Of a stretch of DNA of 64,000 bases, positions 17,107 to 25,402 are shown piece by piece. A model generated the notes under the pieces. That model searched no databases and had not been told where the DNA came from. It was given only the letters and a program-made list of their open reading frames with translations. This stretch comes from Myxococcus stipitatus (GTDB taxonomy: Bacteria; Myxococcota; Myxococcia; Myxococcales; Myxococcaceae), in contig NZ_CP147913.1 of NCBI RefSeq assembly GCF_037414475.1, forward strand, positions 3,968,001 to 4,032,000, given 5' to 3'. A program made the translations under genes and the position numbers. How positions within the stretch are numbered: the first letter of the stretch is position 1; every line of letters starts with the position of its first letter.

Positions 17107-18441
17107 ATGGAGAACAAGAAGTCGGTCTCGAAGCCCGAGGGCAGGCTGGCGGTGCTGGTGCCCGGGCTGGGCGCGGTGTCCACGACGCTGATGGCGGGAG
17201 TGGAGCTCGCGCGGCAGGGCAAGGGCGCCCCCATCGGTTCCCTGACGCAGATGGGCACGGCGCGGCTGGGCAAGCGGACCGAGGGCCGGACGGTGAAGCT
17301 CGGCGAGCTGGTCCCGCTGGCGAACCTGACGGATGTCGTCTTCGGCGCCTGGGACATCATCAGCGAGGACGCGTACCAGGTCGCGGTGCGCTCCGGCGTG
17401 CTGCACGACAAGCACCTGGAGGCGGTGAAGCCGTTCCTCCAGGGCATCAAGCCCAAGAAGGGCGTGCACGACGCGGAGTTCGTCCGCCGCATCGAGGCCA
17501 ACCACACCAAGGCCACCAAGACGCACCGCGAGAGCATCGAGGCGCTGCGCCAGGACATCCGCGACTTCAAGAAGGAGCTCAACGCCAAGCGCGCGGTGAT
17601 GGTCGTGTGCAGCAGCGTGGAGACCTTCCGTCCCATGCCGGACGCGTTCAAGACCCTGGCCGCCTTCGAGAAGGCCCTGGACGAGAACAGCACGGACATC
17701 AACCCCACCGCGCTCTACACCTACGCGGCCCTGAAGGAGGGCGTGCCCTTCGCCAACGCCACGCCCAACGCCAGCGTGGACACGCCGGCCCTGCAGGAGC
17801 TGGCGAAGCAGGAGGGCGTGCCCGTCGCCGGCCGCGACCTCAAGAGCGGCCAGACGATGATGAAGACGGTCATCGCCCCCGCCCTCAAGGCCCGCATGCT
17901 GGGGCTCGACGGCTGGTTCTCCACGAACATCCTGGGCAACCGCGACGGTGAAGTGCTGGACGACCCCGCGGCCTTCAAGGCCAAGGAAGTCACCAAGTCG
18001 AGCGTGCTGGACACCATCCTGCAGCCGGAGGTCTACCCCGAGCTGTACAGCAAGTACTCCCACAAGGTGTCCATCCACTACTACCCGCCCCGCGGCGACG
18101 CGAAGGAGGGTTGGGACAACATCGACATCACCGGGTGGCTGGGCTACCCGATGCAGATCAAGGTCAACTTCCTCTGCCGCGACTCCATCCTGGCCGCGCC
18201 GCTGGTGTTGGACATCGCGCTGTTCCTGGACCTGGCCAAGCGGCTGGAGTGGCGGGGCATCCAGGAGTGGATGTCCTTCTACTTCAAGAGCCCCATGGCG
18301 ATGCCGGGCCTCCCCGTGGAGCATGACTTGTTCATCCAGCTCACCAAGCTGAAGAACACGTTGCGCGTCGTGGCGGGCGAGGAGCCCATCACCCACCTCG
18401 GACTCGACTACTACGGGGATGACCTCCCGCTCGCGCGATAA
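17107..18441 (+). CDS. ino1: myo-Inositol-3-phosphate synthase (Bacteroides/myxobacterial type)
   Basis: Converts glucose 6-phosphate to inositol 3-phosphate with NAD, the committed step of inositol synthesis. The 444 residues carry a Rossmann start (LAVLVPGLGAVSTTLMAGVE), the PIGSLTQMG and LANLTDVVFGAWDI segments, and the conserved catalytic-domain blocks GQTMMKT, LGLDGWFSTNILGNRDGEVLDDP and GYPMQIKVNFLCRDSILAAP. This variant is the one I recall from Bacteroidetes inositol-lipid clusters, not the shorter actinobacterial type. Starts at the ATG following AAGGAAGCCACG. It is the first gene of five whose starts overlap the preceding stops, so inositol is probably made here for lipid synthesis. 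Confidence 0.95.
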   Translation: MENKKSVSKPEGRLAVLVPGLGAVSTTLMAGVELARQGKGAPIGSLTQMGTARLGKRTEGRTVKLGELVPLANLTDVVFGAWDIISEDAYQVAVRSGVLHDKHLEAVKPFLQGIKPKKGVHDAEFVRRIEANHTKATKTHRESIEALRQDIRDFKKELNAKRAVMVVCSSVETFRPMPDAFKTLAAFEKALDENSTDINPTALYTYAALKEGVPFANATPNASVDTPALQELAKQEGVPVAGRDLKSGQTMMKTVIAPALKARMLGLDGWFSTNILGNRDGEVLDDPAAFKAKEVTKSSVLDTILQPEVYPELYSKYSHKVSIHYYPPRGDAKEGWDNIDITGWLGYPMQIKVNFLCRDSILAAPLVLDIALFLDLAKRLEWRGIQEWMSFYFKSPMAMPGLPVEHDLFIQLTKLKNTLRVVAGEEPITHLGLDYYGDDLPLAR

Positions 18442-19351
18442 CACGCCAGCCTTCACGTGGCTCGTCACCTTGATGGGGGCGGGCCACTTGATGCTGGTGC
18501 TGGCCACCGGGCGGCTGCGGTGGGAGCACGTCGCGGCGGACGCGCTGCTCGTGGGGGTGGCCTGGGCGGGCCCCCGCACGCGGCGCTTCCTGCTCGGCGG
18601 CTTCCCGCTGTGGCTGACCGGTATGCTGCTGGACAGCCAAGGGCTCTGGCTGTCGCTCCGGGGAGTCATCCATACGGGTGACTTGTGGGCGCGCGAGCGC
18701 CACTGGTTCCCCGCCCCCGGCGGTGTCAACTGGCCGGAATGGTGGAGCACGCGCTCGCATCCCGTGCTGGACCTGCTGTGTGGCTTTGCCTACGCCGCCT
18801 ACCTTTACGAAGTCTTCCTCGTGGCCATCTTCTTCTTCGTGAAGAAGGACGACCGCTTCCAACGCCTGTGCTGGGCCTTCCTGGCGGTCAACGCCCTGGG
18901 CGTGGTCGTCTACATGCTCTATCCGGCCGCGCCGCCCTGGTACATCCTCCAGTACGGCACGGGCCCGGCCAACCTGGCCGCGCTGCCCAGTCCCGCGGGC
19001 ACCGCGCGCTTCGATGCCCTGTTGGGTATCAGCTACTTCGCGGGCTTCTACGCCCGCAATCCGAACGTCTTCGGGGCCATGCCGTCGCTGCACGCGGCCT
19101 ACCCCTTCCTGGTGATGCTCTTCGTGTGGCGCAACGGCCCGGTGTGGCGCGTTGCCACCGGGGTGTTCGCGCTGCTCGTGGCTTTTTCCGCCGTCTACCT
19201 GACGCACCACTACATCCTGGACGTGCTCGCGGGCCTGATGGCCGCGCTTGCCGCATACCTGGCGGTGGAGCTTGCCTTCGCGCGGGTTCGCAAGAGCGCG
19301 CCGCTGCCTGTGTCCATACCGCTGACTCCTGGAGGGGACACCCGTGCTTGA
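18419..19351 (+). CDS. Aur1/Ipt1-type PAP2 inositolphosphotransferase candidate
   Basis: A polytopic membrane protein of 310 residues in the PAP2 superfamily. The catalytic motifs match the Aur1 (inositol phosphorylceramide synthase) branch: MPSLHAAYPF with His225, and THHYILDVLAG with His264 and Asp268. A loop MLYPAAPPWYI precedes them, also typical of the branch. In eukaryotes Aur1 moves phosphoinositol from phosphatidylinositol to ceramide. The start overlaps the end of ino1 by 23 bases and the end overlaps the next gene by 8, so all are one transcription unit. A general lipid phosphatase role is the main alternative. Confidence 0.85.
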   Translation: MTSRSRDNTPAFTWLVTLMGAGHLMLVLATGRLRWEHVAADALLVGVAWAGPRTRRFLLGGFPLWLTGMLLDSQGLWLSLRGVIHTGDLWARERHWFPAPGGVNWPEWWSTRSHPVLDLLCGFAYAAYLYEVFLVAIFFFVKKDDRFQRLCWAFLAVNALGVVVYMLYPAAPPWYILQYGTGPANLAALPSPAGTARFDALLGISYFAGFYARNPNVFGAMPSLHAAYPFLVMLFVWRNGPVWRVATGVFALLVAFSAVYLTHHYILDVLAGLMAALAAYLAVELAFARVRKSAPLPVSIPLTPGGDTRA

Positions 19352-20588
19352 GAACCTGGTCGCCTGGTTGACCGGAAACCTGTCTCCGTCGGCCCGCATC
19401 TGGACCGCGCTGGCTCCGGCCATCCTCGCCTGTGCCTACTTCCTGGGCGGGTTGCTCATCTTCTGTATCCGCTGCGCCTTCAAGGGCGTGCCGCGCGACG
19501 AGGAGACCCTCAAGCGCGGCAGCACCGTGCTGGTGGGCTTCTTCCTGCGGCACTACTTCTTCTGGGTCATCCAGCCGCTGTGGGCGCTCATTCTGCGCTC
19601 GGGGCTGCCGGCCAACGCGCTGTCCATGCTGTCGGGCCTCTTGGGCATCTCCTCCGGCGTCGCGGTGGCCGCGGGGCGCTTCGCGCTGGGCGGCTGGTTG
19701 TTCCTCGCGGCCGGCATCCTGGACGTCATGGACGGCCGCATCGCCCGCACGCGCAAGGAGGCCAACCCCGCAGGCGCCGCGCTGGACTCGGTGCTGGACC
19801 GGTACGTGGACTCGGCCATGTTGATGGGCCTGGCCTGGTACTACCGGGACACGTGGGTGCTCTTGCCCGCGCTGGGAGCGCTGCTCGGCTCGTCGCTGGT
19901 GCCGTATGTCCGCGCCAAGGGCGAGGGCCTGGGTGTCAGCGTGCGCGACGGCGCCATGCAGCGGCTGGAGCGGGTGCTCTTCCTGGGCGTGGGCACGGCG
20001 CTCTCGCCCATCCTCGAGGCGGTCTTCTGGCCCGAGCAGAAGCACCCCATGCACTGGATGGCGGTGGTGGGCCTGGTCTTCGTGGCCATCATGAGCAACC
20101 TCACCGCCATCTCGCGCTTCCGCAACCTGGTGAAGGCGCTGGCCCCCAAGCGGCAGGAGGCGCGCTCGGAGAAGGCGATTGTCGGCCTCAACGCGGCGGC
20201 CGGCGCCATCGCCACGGCGGTGGACTTCGCGCTGGTGCTGGCGCTGGTGGAGTGGATGAACCTGTTGCCCGCGTGGGCCACGGTGCTGGGCGCGCTGTTG
20301 GGCGCGGTGGTGAACTACTCCATCAACCGGGTGCTCACCTTCCGCAGCACCGCGGCGGTCGGCCGGCAGATGGTGCGCTACGCGGTGGTGAGCGGCACCA
20401 GCGCCCTGTTGAACGCGGGCGGCGTGGCGCTGCTCACGTTGCATCCGCAACTGGCCTACACCTTCGGTTGGTGGGCGGTGCGCGGGGTGGTGTACTTCGC
20501 GTGGAACCTGCCGCTCCAGCGCGACTACGTGTTCAACGACACCGCCACGGCGGACGCGCTCATGGAGCAGCGCCCCCATGCGGCGTGA
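19344..20588 (+). CDS. CDP-alcohol phosphatidyltransferase fused to a GtrA domain
   Basis: A 414-residue membrane fusion. The N-terminal half has the complete CDP-alcohol phosphotransferase signature D-x2-DG-x2-AR-x8-G-x3-D-x3-D, with Asp127, Asp130, Gly144, Asp148 and Asp152, inside several helices. The C-terminal ~130 residues (GLNAAAGAIATAVDFALVL... NYSINRVLTFR... RYAVVSGTSALLNAGG) are a GtrA domain, a four-helix family linked to polyprenyl-phosphate or lipid-linked sugar translocation. In this operon the likely reaction is CDP-diacylglycerol plus inositol 3-phosphate to phosphatidylinositol phosphate. GTG start follows GGAGGGGACACCC; it overlaps the gene before by 8 and the gene after by 11 bases. 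Confidence 0.9.
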   Translation: MLENLVAWLTGNLSPSARIWTALAPAILACAYFLGGLLIFCIRCAFKGVPRDEETLKRGSTVLVGFFLRHYFFWVIQPLWALILRSGLPANALSMLSGLLGISSGVAVAAGRFALGGWLFLAAGILDVMDGRIARTRKEANPAGAALDSVLDRYVDSAMLMGLAWYYRDTWVLLPALGALLGSSLVPYVRAKGEGLGVSVRDGAMQRLERVLFLGVGTALSPILEAVFWPEQKHPMHWMAVVGLVFVAIMSNLTAISRFRNLVKALAPKRQEARSEKAIVGLNAAAGAIATAVDFALVLALVEWMNLLPAWATVLGALLGAVVNYSINRVLTFRSTAAVGRQMVRYAVVSGTSALLNAGGVALLTLHPQLAYTFGWWAVRGVVYFAWNLPLQRDYVFNDTATADALMEQRPHAA

Positions 20589-21564
20589 CACGCGCCTCCA
20601 GGCCCTGGGCCTCCTCTTGTCGCTCGCGCTGCCCACCGTGGCGGCGGGGGCGGCGCTGGAGCCCACGCCTTCCCAGAGCGACCACTACGGGGAGAGCTTC
20701 ACCTTCATCGGTGACCTGGAGGACGGCACCTTCGTCCTGGTGCAGCTGTCGGTGACGAACATCGGTCCGGGCACGCGCAACGGCATCTGCCGCGCGACGG
20801 TGGTGCGGCCCGGACAGCGGCCCTGGACACCCCAGAAGAAGGTGGGCTCGAAGGAGTGGGCCTACGAGGCGGACACCGGCACGTTGCGCGTGGGCACCTG
20901 CACGGCGCGCTCGGCGCAAGGGGTGACGCGGGTGGAGGCCGTGCTGGAGGGTGGCCGGGTGGAGTTGGTGTACGCCGCGCAGGTGGTGCCCCAGTCGCCG
21001 GAGGGCTCGGAGGTGGAGGTGGGCAGCGCGCGCTACCGTCACGAGGTGACGCTGGCGTTCAGCCCGCTGAAGGCCACGGTGCAGGCGCCCAAGAGCGACG
21101 CGGTGTCGCAGGCCGGAGGCGGCTACGCGGACCACACGCGCTCCACCATCGCCCCGGCGAAGCTTGCCCGCAGGTGGGTGCGCTTCCGCGCGCTGCGCGG
21201 CGAGGACCGCGTGGTGCTGCTGGCGCGCGAGGGACAGGATGGTGAGTTCGGCCCCGTGTACTCGTGGGCCGAGGGCGGCTCGCCCCACCGGATGGAGTCC
21301 TTCACGCTCAGCCGCGAGGGCGCCAAGGAGAAGAGCGCCTGGACGGTGGATGTCTTTGGCGGAGATGGCGCGAAGGCCATGGTGCTGCGCTCCACCGCGC
21401 TCCTCCAGCGCAGCGCGCCCGTCGAGGGCCTGGGTGTGTTGGGCGGCCTGGTGAAGCCCGTGGTGGGCTCGCCGGTGACGTACCTGCACCGGGCCATCCT
21501 GGAGCGCGAGGGCAAGACGCCCGTGGCGGGGCTGATGGAAGTGACGCTCGAGGGTGAGCCGTGA
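20578..21564 (+). CDS. Secreted lipocalin-like (CrtC/Svf1-type) protein in inositol-lipid operon
   Basis: A 328-residue protein with a signal peptide (LQALGLLLSLALPTVAAGA) and an all-beta body. Segments SFTFIGDLEDGTFVLVQLSVTNIG, KEWAYEADTGTLRVGTCTAR and a central GGGYADHTRSTIAPAKLARRWVRFRAL resemble the two-lobed lipocalin-like fold of hydroxyneurosporene synthase (CrtC) and Svf1 proteins. Svf1 in yeast is linked to ceramide transport. The similarity is from recognisable pattern, not alignment. Its ATG lies inside the preceding gene (11-base overlap) and its stop overlaps the next start, so it belongs firmly to this pathway, probably acting in the periplasm. Confidence 0.7.
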   Translation: MRRDTRLQALGLLLSLALPTVAAGAALEPTPSQSDHYGESFTFIGDLEDGTFVLVQLSVTNIGPGTRNGICRATVVRPGQRPWTPQKKVGSKEWAYEADTGTLRVGTCTARSAQGVTRVEAVLEGGRVELVYAAQVVPQSPEGSEVEVGSARYRHEVTLAFSPLKATVQAPKSDAVSQAGGGYADHTRSTIAPAKLARRWVRFRALRGEDRVVLLAREGQDGEFGPVYSWAEGGSPHRMESFTLSREGAKEKSAWTVDVFGGDGAKAMVLRSTALLQRSAPVEGLGVLGGLVKPVVGSPVTYLHRAILEREGKTPVAGLMEVTLEGEP

Positions 21565-22142
21565 ACGTCTCGCTGTTGCGGGACGTGCACCATGTCCCCG
21601 GAGTGCGAGGCTGGGTGCGCAAGCAGGTGCTGCGCTCGGTGGCGCGCTGCGTGGAGTGGACCACGAAGCTGCCGGGGCGGGGCCTCAACGTGTCCCAGGT
21701 GAATGACTGGCTGCACGTGGGAGGCTCGGTGCCGCCGTCGCGCTACGCGGAGCTGAAGGCCCGCGGCGTCACGCACGTGATTGACCTGCGCGCCGAGCGC
21801 GTGGACGACGCGAAGGCGCTGGCCGCGCTGGGCATCGAGCTGTTGAACATTCCGGTGAAGGACCGCTACCCGCCCACCGTCGAGCAGCTCGTGCGAGGTG
21901 TCGAGTGGGCGCTCCCCCGGCTGGCCCAGGGCGGGCACCTCTACACGCATTGTGAGCACGGCGTGGGCCGGGGCCCATTGATGGGCCTGGCGGTGATGGT
22001 GGCGCGCGGCTGGGAGGCCACCGGGGCGTACCGCGAGGTGCGCCAGGCCCGGTGGCAGTGCACGCTGAACGACCGGCAGCTCGGCGGCCTCGCGGACTTC
22101 GTCACCGCGTGGGCGGCGCGAAGCCCGGGGCAGGCGGCGTAA
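21561..22142 (+). CDS. Dual-specificity (PTPMT1-like) phosphatase
   Basis: A 193-residue cysteine phosphatase. The P-loop HCEHGVGRGP has nucleophile Cys131 and Arg137, matching HCx5R, and the upstream strand (LNVSQVNDWLHVGGSVPPSRYAELKARGVTHVIDLRAE) is the usual start of the DSP fold. PTPMT1-like members act on phosphoglycerol or phosphoinositide lipids. Here the obvious substrate is phosphatidylinositol phosphate made by the preceding enzymes, giving phosphatidylinositol. No transmembrane helix is clear. GTG start overlaps the previous stop (GTGA). It is the last gene before a convergent gene four bases away. Confidence 0.88.
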   Translation: MNVSLLRDVHHVPGVRGWVRKQVLRSVARCVEWTTKLPGRGLNVSQVNDWLHVGGSVPPSRYAELKARGVTHVIDLRAERVDDAKALAALGIELLNIPVKDRYPPTVEQLVRGVEWALPRLAQGGHLYTHCEHGVGRGPLMGLAVMVARGWEATGAYREVRQARWQCTLNDRQLGGLADFVTAWAARSPGQAA

Positions 22143-22145
22143 TCG

Positions 22146-22421
22146 CTACCAGCGCCGCTGCGGCTCCATGGCCTCGGGGCGGCGCTTGTCCGTGGGCGTC
22201 AGCGCATCCGCGGGAGAACACCGGCAGACCTCACAGCCGCGGTCCCGGTCCATGGAACACTCCGTGCCCGTGACGCATGTGAGGTTGCGAGACTCCGCGC
22301 ACCGCGTGTCGCCCTTCTTGTCCTCGCGCTTGTCACCGTGACTGCAGCCCGCCAGGGCCGCCGCCACCGTCACCGCGGCGAGAAGACCTCGCGTGCGCCC
22401 CAGCATCCATCCTCGCTTCAT
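22146..22421 (-). CDS. Small Cys-rich lipoprotein
   Basis: A 91-residue lipoprotein: basic start, hydrophobic helix and lipobox LAGC. The mature part is charged and contains six further cysteines in two clusters (CAESRNLTC, C at TGTEC, CEVCRC), suggesting disulfides or metal binding. It ends with a Pro/Arg-rich tail. I do not recognise a family. Its 3' end meets that of the inositol operon, only 3 bases between the two stop codons; the next upstream gene encodes an MMPL transporter on the same strand's far side. Confidence 0.75.
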   Translation of the reverse strand: MKRGWMLGRTRGLLAAVTVAAALAGCSHGDKREDKKGDTRCAESRNLTCVTGTECSMDRDRGCEVCRCSPADALTPTDKRRPEAMEPQRRW

Positions 22422-22530
22422 GGCCCCACCCTCCAGGCTCCGGTCCCGAGGGCGCCACCATGGCCCCCTCCGCCGAGCGGGAAGTGTGTCACCCCAGCAT
22501 CCCGGGTGACACCGATTCCGCGAAGAGACG

Positions 22531-24999
22531 TCACGCCTCTTGTGCGGGCTCGTCCGTCCGGGCCCCGTGCTTGCGGCGCCAGCGCTCCACCAGCAAGAGC
22601 AGCGCGGGGAAGCCCAGCAGCACGATGATGAGGTTCAGCCCGAAGCCCAGGTTCGCCAGGTCGCCAATCGAGTTCAGCCCCGGGTGCTTGGCCAGCACCA
22701 GCGCCACGAAGCCGATGGCGCTCGTCAACAGGCCGCCCGTAATCGCCCGGCCCGTCTCCGCATAGACGGAGATGAAGTCCGCGCCCGGCTCCCCCAGCCG
22801 CTGCACCAGGTGCACACCCGCGTCCACCGTGGTGCCCACGAGCACTGGCAACACCATGATGTTCAAGTAATTGAATTGCAGGTCCAACAGCGCCATCAAT
22901 CCCACGAGCCCCGCCACCGACAGCAGTGTGGGCACCATGCAGATGAGCGCCGTGCGCAGCCGCCCCAGCGTCAGCCACATGGCCGCGAGCACGCTCAACA
23001 CCGCCGCCGCCAGGATGCGAGGGCCCTCGCGGGACACCATGTCCAGGATGTCCGCCAGGATGAGCGCCTCGCCCGCCGCCGACACCTGGCTGCCGTCCGG
23101 CATGTGCAGCCCGCGCACCTCCTTGGAGAAGCGCCGCGTGCCCTCGCCGTCCGACAGGCTCACGCCGCCGCCCGCGTACACCAGCACCACGCCGCCCGTG
23201 CTCCCATCCAAGCTCTCGAACTGGTGGCGCACGCTGGTGGGCAGGTCCTCCTGCGTGAAGGGCTGGGCCTTGGACATGTTCAGCGCCCGCGTCAGCACGG
23301 CCCGCGTGTCCTCCGGCAGCCGCTCCGGGTCCAGCTTGCCCAGCTTGGCGTGAATCGCCTCCAGCACCGCCTTCTTCTCCGACTGCTGCCGAGGCACCAG
23401 GTCCTCCAGCGCGCCCACGAAGTCGATGGTGGAGTCCTTGCCCCGCGCCGCCTTGCGCGCCTCCAACTGGCGGACCACCTCGCGCTCCATGTCGCGCGAG
23501 TCCGTCAACACCACCACGGGCGTCTGCGAGTAGCCCAGGATGTCGTTGACCTTCTGGTCCAGCACGGCCGACGCCTGCTTGTAGTCCTCCAGCGTGCGCG
23601 AGTCGTAGTTGAACGAGATGCGGTACGACTGCGAGATGAGCGCCGCCACCGCCACGCCCACGCCCACCGCCACGCCCCGGTAGGAGCGCGGCAGCCACCG
23701 CCCCAGCATCGCCATGGGGCCGGAGGTGGCCGCGTGCACCCGCGGCGACCAGCCGAAGCGCGCCGCCAGCCCCAGGAGCGCCGGCAGGATGAGCACGTAC
23801 GAGAAGATGCTCACCAGCATGCCCACCGCCGCGATGATGCCGAACTCGCGGAACGCCCTGAACTCCGACAGGGCCAGGCTCAAGAAGGTGAGCGCCGCCA
23901 CCAGCGCCGCGATGAGCGCGGAGAAGCCCGTGTGGCGGAAGGACTCATGCACCGCGGCCTCGGAGTCCATTCCCTCCGAACGCAGCGTCCCGTACCGCCC
24001 CAGCAGGTGGATGCCGTGCTCCACGCCCAGGCCGCCCAGCACCGCCGCGAGGAAGCCCGTGAGCAGGTTCACCTGCCCGTATGCCAGCCCCACGAAGCCA
24101 TACGTCCACCCCAGGCCCGCGACCACCGGCACCATGGTGAAGGCCACCGACAGCGCGCTGCGGAAGTGGAAGACCAGGTAGACGAGCAGCATCACCATGG
24201 CCAGCGTGGACGCCCTGGCCAGGTCGCCGACGATGACCCGCTGCTGGTCAATCTTCTTCTTGAAGGTCCCCGTCACCGCCGTGGAGAAGCCGGGCCCGTA
24301 CTTGGACAGGTCCTGCTGGGCGAGGAAGTCCTCCACCTGCGTCACGACTGTCTTGGAGTAGCCCAGGTCCGCGGCGCTGCCCCGCGGCTTCGCCATCAGC
24401 ACCACCATGCGCTCGGTGGGGTTCAGGTAGTACAGGTCTCCCTGCCCTGACAGGCGCTGGTTGGCGCGGCCGGTGTACTTCTGCTCGATGTCGGAGAAGT
24501 CCACCGACGGGGCGGGCGTCTCCTCCAGCCGCACGAAGAGCGGGTTGGCCTGCTGCTTCTCCCAGGTGATGCGCGCGTCGATGCGGCCCTGGATGGTCTT
24601 CAGGTCCTCCAGGTCCACGTAGTAGAGCGAGTGCTCGTCGAAGAAGGCGCGCGGGCGCTGGTAGTTGACGTAGCGAATCTCCGACAGCAGCGCGAGCTTC
24701 GGCGCCATGTCGTCCGCGAAGCGCTTGAGCGCCTCGGGCTCCGCGCCCATGCCCACCACCACCACGTTGCCCTGGCCGCCGAAGCGCTTGCGCAGCTTCT
24801 CGATGTCCTGGACGCTGGGGAACGCCTTGGGCAACAGGCCCACGAAGTCCGCGCTGAGCGTCAGGTTCCTCGCGAAGTAAGCCCCGAGCAGCGTCAGCAC
24901 CACCGCCACCACCAGCGCCCACACCGGACGCCGATGGCTCCGCGCGGCGAGTTGGCCCATCGCCCCCTCGAACCGCTCCGACCAACGCTTCTCACCCAT
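22531..24999 (-). CDS. MMPL/RND-family transporter A
   Basis: An 822-residue inner-membrane exporter of the RND superfamily. It has two repeats, each with one helix, a large periplasmic domain and a five-helix bundle. TM4 carries LGGLGVEHGIHLLGRY and the second half has VGTTVDAGVHLVQRL, the family's polar motifs. Such single-component MMPL proteins move lipids (mycolates, hopanoids, cardiolipin-like lipids). It is clearly paralogous to the divergent transporter at 25403-27931. The start at 24999 fits the N-terminal cytoplasmic stretch. A link with the neighbouring inositol-lipid operon is possible but not shown. Confidence 0.92.
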   Translation of the reverse strand: MGEKRWSERFEGAMGQLAARSHRRPVWALVVAVVLTLLGAYFARNLTLSADFVGLLPKAFPSVQDIEKLRKRFGGQGNVVVVGMGAEPEALKRFADDMAPKLALLSEIRYVNYQRPRAFFDEHSLYYVDLEDLKTIQGRIDARITWEKQQANPLFVRLEETPAPSVDFSDIEQKYTGRANQRLSGQGDLYYLNPTERMVVLMAKPRGSAADLGYSKTVVTQVEDFLAQQDLSKYGPGFSTAVTGTFKKKIDQQRVIVGDLARASTLAMVMLLVYLVFHFRSALSVAFTMVPVVAGLGWTYGFVGLAYGQVNLLTGFLAAVLGGLGVEHGIHLLGRYGTLRSEGMDSEAAVHESFRHTGFSALIAALVAALTFLSLALSEFRAFREFGIIAAVGMLVSIFSYVLILPALLGLAARFGWSPRVHAATSGPMAMLGRWLPRSYRGVAVGVGVAVAALISQSYRISFNYDSRTLEDYKQASAVLDQKVNDILGYSQTPVVVLTDSRDMEREVVRQLEARKAARGKDSTIDFVGALEDLVPRQQSEKKAVLEAIHAKLGKLDPERLPEDTRAVLTRALNMSKAQPFTQEDLPTSVRHQFESLDGSTGGVVLVYAGGGVSLSDGEGTRRFSKEVRGLHMPDGSQVSAAGEALILADILDMVSREGPRILAAAVLSVLAAMWLTLGRLRTALICMVPTLLSVAGLVGLMALLDLQFNYLNIMVLPVLVGTTVDAGVHLVQRLGEPGADFISVYAETGRAITGGLLTSAIGFVALVLAKHPGLNSIGDLANLGFGLNLIIVLLGFPALLLLVERWRRKHGARTDEPAQEA

Positions 25000-25402
25000 G
25001 TAGCGACACCTGCTGTGTTGTTAGCGGGCCAACCAGCGGCCCACCTTGCGCCCGCGCCTATCGGCGAGTCAACGCGTTTTATGCCGTGAAACAGATAGTC
25101 AGGACCCGAATGACCTGGGCTTCTCTAACAGGCTCCCAGCAGGCCCGCCCATCTGTCCGCTCGACTGCTTTCGAGGCGGTGGGCGCGCCTGTCACCCGGC
25201 GTCCGCGGGGATGGAAACGGAGGGTCCAATGCCCTCCCGGAGGACAACCAACCGGGCGGCCTTCGACTGCACCCACCCCGCCGCGTCCCCACGTTCCTGC
25301 CCACATGGGGCCGCTCGTGCGGCACCCCGACGGAGGGGAAGCCGTGCCGTCCTCACGCCACCGGAAGGGCCGGGGGCCAGGGACGGCCCGCCACCGCGAC
25401 GG
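25000..25402. other. Divergent intergenic region between two MMPL genes
   Basis: About 400 bases between two divergent paralogous transporter genes. It must hold both promoters. An open frame reaches back through it from the plus-strand gene, but that part has no transporter-like sequence. The stretch near 25040-25140 is less G+C-rich. I cannot identify defined operators or hairpins. Confidence 0.6.

Noticed and set aside
17065-18750. Long minus-strand open frame opposite ino1
   Set aside because: Antisense shadow of the strongly conserved inositol phosphate synthase; no domain.
25046-25402. Upstream extension of MMPL transporter B
   Set aside because: The first ~119 codons lack transporter-like sequence and include Arg/Pro-rich stretches; the MEPEPTT start fits the usual short N-terminal cytoplasmic segment.
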